A stretch of 64,000 bases of DNA from Limobrevibacterium gyesilva (lineage in GTDB: Bacteria; Pseudomonadota; Alphaproteobacteria; Acetobacterales; Acetobacteraceae): contig NZ_JAPDNT010000008.1 of assembly GCF_025989185.1 (NCBI RefSeq), positions 1 through 64,000 on the forward strand, in the 5' to 3' direction. A program made the position numbers and the translations under genes. Shown piece by piece: positions 59,809 to 64,000 of the stretch (position 1 is the stretch's first letter; each line of letters begins with the position of its first letter). The notes below the pieces were generated by a model. The model was not told the DNA's origin. It searched no databases and worked only from the letters and a program-made list of their open reading frames with translations.

Positions 59809-60762
59809 ATGAGCATGAGGGTTTCCGTCTTCGGCGCCGGCCTGATGGGCCACGCGCTGGCGCTGGTGCACGCCCTGGGCGGGCACAGCATCCGCATCAC
59901 CGACAATAACGAGCAGACATTGGAGCGCTCGCTGGGGCTGATGCAGACCGCGCTCGCCACGCTGCGCGACGCCGGCGAGGTCGATGCGTCCTGGACCAGC
60001 GAACGCCTGGCCGCGGCGGTCACGCGCTGCCCGACGGTGGCGGCGGCGCTGGAAGGGGCGGAGCTGGTCGTCGAAGCCATCGTCGAGAAGCCCGAGGCCA
60101 AGCGCGCGCTGTACACGGAAATCGATGCGCTGGCGCCGCTGGACGCGATCATCGCCAGCAACACCAGCTATCTCGACATCTTCCCGCTCATGCCCGAACG
60201 CCGGCAGGCGCGCACGCTGATCGCGCACTGGTACACGCCGCCTTATCTCGTGGACCTCTGCGACATCGTCGGCAGCGACAAGACCGATCCGGCGGTGATC
60301 GAGACGGTGCGCAAGGTCGTTGCCGCCATGGGCAAGGTGCCCGTGGTGATGCAGCGCTTCATCCCCGGCTACATCGCCAACCGCATCCAGTCGGCGATCA
60401 CGCTGGAGGTGAACCGGCTGATCGACGAAGGCTATGCCACCGCCCAGGACGTCGACGCCGCCGTGATCCACGGCCTGGCCTTGCGCATCCCCATCCTCGG
60501 CCACATGGCCAAGGCCGATTTCACCGGCCTGCTGCTGACCCAGGCGGCACTTGCCAACCGCATGTACGCGCCGCCGGACGTGAAGGGCCACAGCCCGACC
60601 GTGGACCGGCTGGTGGCCGACGGGCGCACCGGCGTGATGAGCGGCAAGGGCTATTTCGACTGGGGCGGCCGCAGCCCGGACGAACTGTTCCGCGAACGCG
60701 ACCGCAAATTGCTGGCCCTGAAGCGCGCCCTGCGCGAAATCGGCCATATGGAGGGCAAATGA
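59809..60762 (+). CDS. 3-hydroxyacyl-CoA dehydrogenase-family protein (lambda-crystallin-like)
   Basis: 317 residues; ATG at 59809 preceded by GAGGAAC. NAD fold VSVFGAGLMGHALALVHALG (about residues 5-24), ELVVEAIVEKPEAKRALYTEI (conserved Glu), SNTSYLDIFPLM (substrate Ser, about 119-130), and HWYTPPYLVDLCDIVGSDKT with the His of the catalytic pair. Also QRFIPGYIANRIQSAITLE. Members oxidise 3-hydroxyacyl-CoAs or L-gulonate. In this operon a beta-oxidation step after the acyl-CoA dehydrogenases is the better guess, though no enoyl-CoA hydratase gene is next to it. The SDR gene overlaps by 4 bases. Confidence 0.88.
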   Translation: MSMRVSVFGAGLMGHALALVHALGGHSIRITDNNEQTLERSLGLMQTALATLRDAGEVDASWTSERLAAAVTRCPTVAAALEGAELVVEAIVEKPEAKRALYTEIDALAPLDAIIASNTSYLDIFPLMPERRQARTLIAHWYTPPYLVDLCDIVGSDKTDPAVIETVRKVVAAMGKVPVVMQRFIPGYIANRIQSAITLEVNRLIDEGYATAQDVDAAVIHGLALRIPILGHMAKADFTGLLLTQAALANRMYAPPDVKGHSPTVDRLVADGRTGVMSGKGYFDWGGRSPDELFRERDRKLLALKRALREIGHMEGK

Positions 60763-61544
60763 CCAGTCTTTCGGCTGCGAACAAGCTGCGCTACGACCTC
60801 TCGGGCAAGGCGGCGCTGGTCACTGGCGCCGCATCCGGCATCGGGCTGGCCACCGCCACCATGCTCGCGCGCAACGGCTGCGCCGTCGCCGTGAACTTCC
60901 TGCCCGACGACCCCCGCGGGCCGGAAGCGGTGGCGAACCTGCGCCAGGAAGGGCTGAACGCCGTCGAGGCCCCCGGCCATGTCGGCCGCGCCGGCGACTG
61001 CGAGGCAATGGTCGAAGCCGCGATCGGCCGCCTTGGCCGGCTCGACCTCCTGGTGAACAATGCCGGCACGCCCGGCGTGACCGAGGTGGTGGAGCCGAAG
61101 CGCCTCGACCTCATCACCGAGGAGCTGTGGGAGACGGTGCTGCAGACCAACCTGCTCGGCGTGTTCCGTTGCTCCAAGGCCGCCGCGCCCTGGCTGAAGG
61201 AATCGCGCGGCGCCATCGTCTCGGTCGCCTCGATCGCCGGGATTCATTCCGCCGGAAGCTCGCTTGCCTATGGCGCGACCAAGGCCGGCGTGGTGAACCT
61301 GACCGTGAACCTGGCGCGCGGATTGGCGCCGGAGGTGCGGGTGAACGCCATCGCGCCGGGTGCGGTGGACAGCTCGTGGCAGATCGCGTGGGGCGAGGAA
61401 CGCCGTCAGCAATCCATCGACAAGGCCGCCCTGAAACGCCGCTGCACGCCGGACGATCTCGCCGAGGTCATCGTGTTCCTGGGTTTCGGCGCGTCCATGA
61501 TCACCGGCCAGACGGTGGTGGTGGATGGCGGGCTGACGCTGTAG
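60759..61544 (+). CDS. Short-chain dehydrogenase/reductase
   Basis: 261 residues. TGAASGIGLATATMLAR (about residues 22-38) is the cofactor site, followed by NFLPDD; NNAG in VNNAGTPG, Ser in SVASIAGIHS, and AYGATKAGVVNLTVN with Tyr-Lys (about 170). The end GQTVVVDGGLTL is family-typical. Start codon overlaps the previous stop (ATGA). Probably a 3-oxoacyl reductase or hydroxy-steroid/alcohol dehydrogenase serving the same pathway. Confidence 0.92.
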   Translation: MTSLSAANKLRYDLSGKAALVTGAASGIGLATATMLARNGCAVAVNFLPDDPRGPEAVANLRQEGLNAVEAPGHVGRAGDCEAMVEAAIGRLGRLDLLVNNAGTPGVTEVVEPKRLDLITEELWETVLQTNLLGVFRCSKAAAPWLKESRGAIVSVASIAGIHSAGSSLAYGATKAGVVNLTVNLARGLAPEVRVNAIAPGAVDSSWQIAWGEERRQQSIDKAALKRRCTPDDLAEVIVFLGFGASMITGQTVVVDGGLTL

Positions 61545-61558
61545 CGGGGGCGGGACCG

Positions 61559-62767
61559 TCAGGCGGTGCTCTGGCGGGCCGCCCGGCGCGCATTGGCCCG
61601 CCGCTCGCCCGCCAGCGCCATCACCACCGTCATCAGCATGAACACGACCGAGCCGCCGAACACCCAGCGCGGTTCGTTGCGGTCCATGATCCAGCCGAAC
61701 AGCATCGGCCCGACCGTGCCGCCGATGTTGAAGCCGGTGGAGACGATGCCGAACACGCGGCCCTCGGCCCCCGGCGGCGAGGCGGCGCGGACCAGCATGT
61801 CGCGCGAGGGCATGATCATGCCGGACAGGAACCCACCCATGCCCATGGTCAGGATCAGCAGCGCCGGCCCCAACTGCACGGTGCCAACCAGCAGGATCAG
61901 CGCGCCGGTCAGTCCGAACCCGCAGGCGGCCACGTCGCCGTGGCGCTGTGTCTTGTCGGCGATGAAGCCGCCGGCCAGCACGCCCACGGCGCTGGCGCCC
62001 AGGAATGCCGTCAGCGCCGTGTTCGCGAGCGTCAGCGGCGTGTCGTAGATGGCGTTCAGCGCCACCGCGGAGAAGTTCTGGATCCCGCCCGTCGACAGCG
62101 AAAGCAGCGTGAAGAACGCCACCAGAGCCAGCACCGCGGGCGTCAGCAGCGACCGGCCGTCAACCGGCCGTGCTGCCGCGCGTGCGGGGGCCGCGCCATC
62201 GCTGCCGCGCGTCAGCAGCAGGGGCAGGGCGGCCAGCGGCCCGAGCAGGCCGGCCACGATCAGCGCCGCGCTCAGCCCGGCGGTGGCCGCCAGGACCAGC
62301 AATGTCGCGGGGGCGATGGCGCCGCCGAAATAGCCGGCGAAGGTGTGCACCGAGAACGCGCGCCCCATCCGTGCCTCGCCGATTCCCTTGGACAGGATGG
62401 CGTAGTCGGCCGGGTGGTAGACGCTGTTGGCGATGCCCGCCAACGCCGATGCCGCCAGCAGCCAGGGATAGGTCGGCACCAGCCCGACCGAGATGAACGC
62501 CGCCCCGCCCAGGAACAGCCCGAACACCAGCATGCGCCGCGGCCCTACCCGGTCCACGGCGAAGCCCATCGGCGCCTGCGCCAGGGCCGAGACGACATTG
62601 TACACCGTCAGCGCCAGGCCCAGCTCCACGAATCCCACCCCCAGCCGGTCCTTCAGCAGCGGGAACAGCGGCGGCAGCACCAGCATGTGGAAATGGCTGA
62701 CGAGATGCGCGGCCGAGATCAGCGCCAGCGTCCGCGTCTCGGTCCTCCTGATGGATGGTTCCGGCAT
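61559..62767 (-). CDS. Major facilitator superfamily transporter
   Basis: 402-residue inner-membrane protein with about 12 helices. The first loop carries [18 protein letters not shown], the MFS motif A variant (DRxGxRR), repeated weakly in the second half ([14 protein letters not shown]). The N-terminus [20 protein letters not shown] has a pair of His-containing positions common in the sugar/organic-acid and antiseptic exporters. It converges with the SDR gene with a 14-base gap. Substrate unknown; export or uptake not decidable. Confidence 0.9.
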   Translation of the reverse strand: MPEPSIRRTETRTLALISAAHLVSHFHMLVLPPLFPLLKDRLGVGFVELGLALTVYNVVSALAQAPMGFAVDRVGPRRMLVFGLFLGGAAFISVGLVPTYPWLLAASALAGIANSVYHPADYAILSKGIGEARMGRAFSVHTFAGYFGGAIAPATLLVLAATAGLSAALIVAGLLGPLAALPLLLTRGSDGAAPARAAARPVDGRSLLTPAVLALVAFFTLLSLSTGGIQNFSAVALNAIYDTPLTLANTALTAFLGASAVGVLAGGFIADKTQRHGDVAACGFGLTGALILLVGTVQLGPALLILTMGMGGFLSGMIMPSRDMLVRAASPPGAEGRVFGIVSTGFNIGGTVGPMLFGWIMDRNEPRWVFGGSVVFMLMTVVMALAGERRANARRAARQSTA

Positions 62768-62971
62768 GGTGCTTTTGAATGCCCGTTTTTTGCGGCGGAC
62801 CCGCTATTCCGGGCCAACTGGATCAACATGTTACTGGCCGGCTGTCCCGGAATTCGCGGGGTGCCTTGGGCGGACGGACATTAGCAGCAGACGGCAAGAC
62901 CCGGAAATCCGCCATCGGCACCGCGGCGGCCGGGCATTGCGGGCCCTGGCAAATCCGTCTTTCCTGCGGCC

Positions 62972-64000
62972 ATGCGCACGGCGACCTTAACCGACTCCCC
63001 GACTGGCTGGCTGATCGAACAGGCTTGGCCGCTGTGGCTGCAGCATGGCGTGGACTGGGCCGCCGGGGCCTTCCACGAGTCGTTGGACCCGGCGACGCTG
63101 ACCTGTCCCGCCCCCTTCCGCCGCCTGCGCGTGGCCGCCCGCCAGACCTACGTGTTCGCCCAGGCCGCGCGCGCCGGCGTGCCGCGCGCCGAGGCGGCGC
63201 TGCGGCTGGGGATGCATTTCCTGCGCACCCATGCTCGCCAGGAAGATGGCGGCTATGCGTGGCGCTTCGGGCTCGACAACGCGCCGATCGACCAGACCCG
63301 CGACCTCTACGACCACGCCTTCGTGCTGCTGGCCTTCGCCGAGGCGGCGGCGGTGCTGCCCGGCGCCGGCCTGGACGGCGATGCGGCGGCGCTGTCGGCC
63401 TATATCGACCGGCATTTCCCGCACCAAGCCGGCGGCTTCCGCGAATCGCTGCCCGATCGCGCGCCGCGCCGGCAGAACCCGCATATGCACCTGCTCGAAG
63501 CCCTGCTCGCGGCACACGAGACGTTCGGCGGATGCCGCTATCTCGATCGGGCGGAGGCGCTGGTCGCCCTGCTGCTCGACCGGCTGCTGCAGCCGGCCGA
63601 AGGCGCGTTGCCGGAGTTCTTCGATCCGTCGCTGCGGCCGCTGCGCGATGCCCAGGGGCGATTCGTCGTGGAGCCCGGGCATCATTTCGAATGGGTCTGG
63701 CTGCTCGACCGCCATCTGCATTTGTCCCGCGCGGCCGGCCGCGAACCGCCGGCCGCGCCGATCGAGGCCGCCATGCGCCGGCTGATGCAGCATGCCGAGG
63801 CGCACGGCATCGACGCGGCCAGCGGCCTGGTGCTGGCCTCCGTCCACAGCGACGGCACGCTTTGCGACCCCGCCATCCGCCTGTGGCCGCAGACCGAGCG
63901 CCTGAAGGCCGCCGCCGCCCGCCCCGATCTGGCCCGCATCGGCGCGGCGCGCTGCCTGGAACTGCTGGGCCTGCATTTCGCCGGTGCCCCGCCTGGCTTG
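62972..64000 (+). CDS. AGE-family epimerase/isomerase, 3' end cut by window edge
   Basis: The N-terminal 343 codons of an N-acylglucosamine 2-epimerase/mannose isomerase-like protein; the window ends in frame. Start is an ATG at 62972 without an obvious ribosome site. (Alpha/alpha)6-barrel motifs: RLRVAARQTYVFAQAAR (about residues 51-67), DLYDHAFVLLAFAEAAAV, RRQNPHMHLLEALLAAHE, and EPGHHFEWVWLLDRH, with the conserved His residues of the active site. The family interconverts sugars such as mannose/fructose or N-acylated amino sugars. Divergent from the MFS gene across 204 bases. Confidence 0.9.
   Translation, partial: MRTATLTDSPTGWLIEQAWPLWLQHGVDWAAGAFHESLDPATLTCPAPFRRLRVAARQTYVFAQAARAGVPRAEAALRLGMHFLRTHARQEDGGYAWRFGLDNAPIDQTRDLYDHAFVLLAFAEAAAVLPGAGLDGDAAALSAYIDRHFPHQAGGFRESLPDRAPRRQNPHMHLLEALLAAHETFGGCRYLDRAEALVALLLDRLLQPAEGALPEFFDPSLRPLRDAQGRFVVEPGHHFEWVWLLDRHLHLSRAAGREPPAAPIEAAMRRLMQHAEAHGIDAASGLVLASVHSDGTLCDPAIRLWPQTERLKAAAARPDLARIGAARCLELLGLHFAGAPPGL

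Overview
The window is about 64 kb of very G+C-rich, densely packed bacterial DNA with almost every intergenic gap under 250 bases. The gene families (many periplasmic-binding-protein ABC importers, several acetolactate-synthase-type thiamine diphosphate (TPP) enzymes, inositol genes iolD/iolE/iolG, paired acyl-CoA dehydrogenases, Tat-type signals on binding proteins) suit a heterotrophic alphaproteobacterium. Acetobacteraceae or another Rhodospirillales lineage is my best guess, from style of content and not from any marker gene. I see no rRNA, tRNA, CRISPR array, transposase, integrase or phage gene.

Layout. (1) 1-3482, minus: a polar amino-acid ABC importer (binding protein, two permeases, ATPase) followed by a truncated ornithine cyclodeaminase-like gene. 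(2) 3717-7755, plus: acyl-CoA dehydrogenase-like flavoprotein, FAD amine/amino-acid oxidase and a TPP enzyme, divergent from the importer. Alanine dehydrogenase, a 2-hydroxyacid dehydrogenase and an acetyltransferase follow. (3) 10519-16080: GntR regulator, amidase with a small AtzG-like partner, an unusual 2-hydroxyacid dehydrogenase, an enolase-superfamily enzyme and an SDR. (4) 16108-17091: a methyltransferase gene preceded by what looks like a complete, leaderless leader-peptide attenuator rich in Val/Ile codons. This is the most interesting element. (5) 17191-20200: a TPP enzyme followed by an orphan sugar-type binding protein. (6) 20503-22604: LysR regulator divergent from wrbA-like and DoxX genes. 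(7) 22614-26881: an Fbp/Pot-type importer with an unusually large fused permease. (8) 26957-31690: inositol genes iolD-iolE divergent from an iolG-like dehydrogenase and a TIM-barrel isomerase. (9) 31840-37293: a complete five-gene Dpp/Opp importer. (10) 37349-45710, minus: a LacI-controlled sugar ABC importer with a GH63-like glycosidase and an SGNH esterase; a perfect 44-bp inverted repeat lies inside the operon. (11) 45805-50466: a stand-alone mannose-6-phosphate isomerase-like cupin and a second Dpp-type operon lacking ATPases but ending in a sugar isomerase/deaminase (SIS) gene. (12) 50628-57170: orphan binding protein, SDRs, a TPR-glycosyltransferase, a methyltransferase and a nitronate monooxygenase-like gene. 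(13) 57368-61544: a beta-oxidation-like operon of two adjacent acyl-CoA dehydrogenases, a 3-hydroxyacyl-CoA dehydrogenase and an SDR. (14) 61559-64000: an MFS transporter and a truncated AGE-family epimerase.

The region reads as a chain of small import-and-degrade modules. Each is led by a periplasmic binding protein or a regulator and carries one to three enzymes for turning an amino acid, amide, polyol, sugar acid or acyl compound into central metabolites. Translational overlaps (ATGA, GTGA or TGATG) link most genes within modules. Substrates cannot be fixed from sequence alone.
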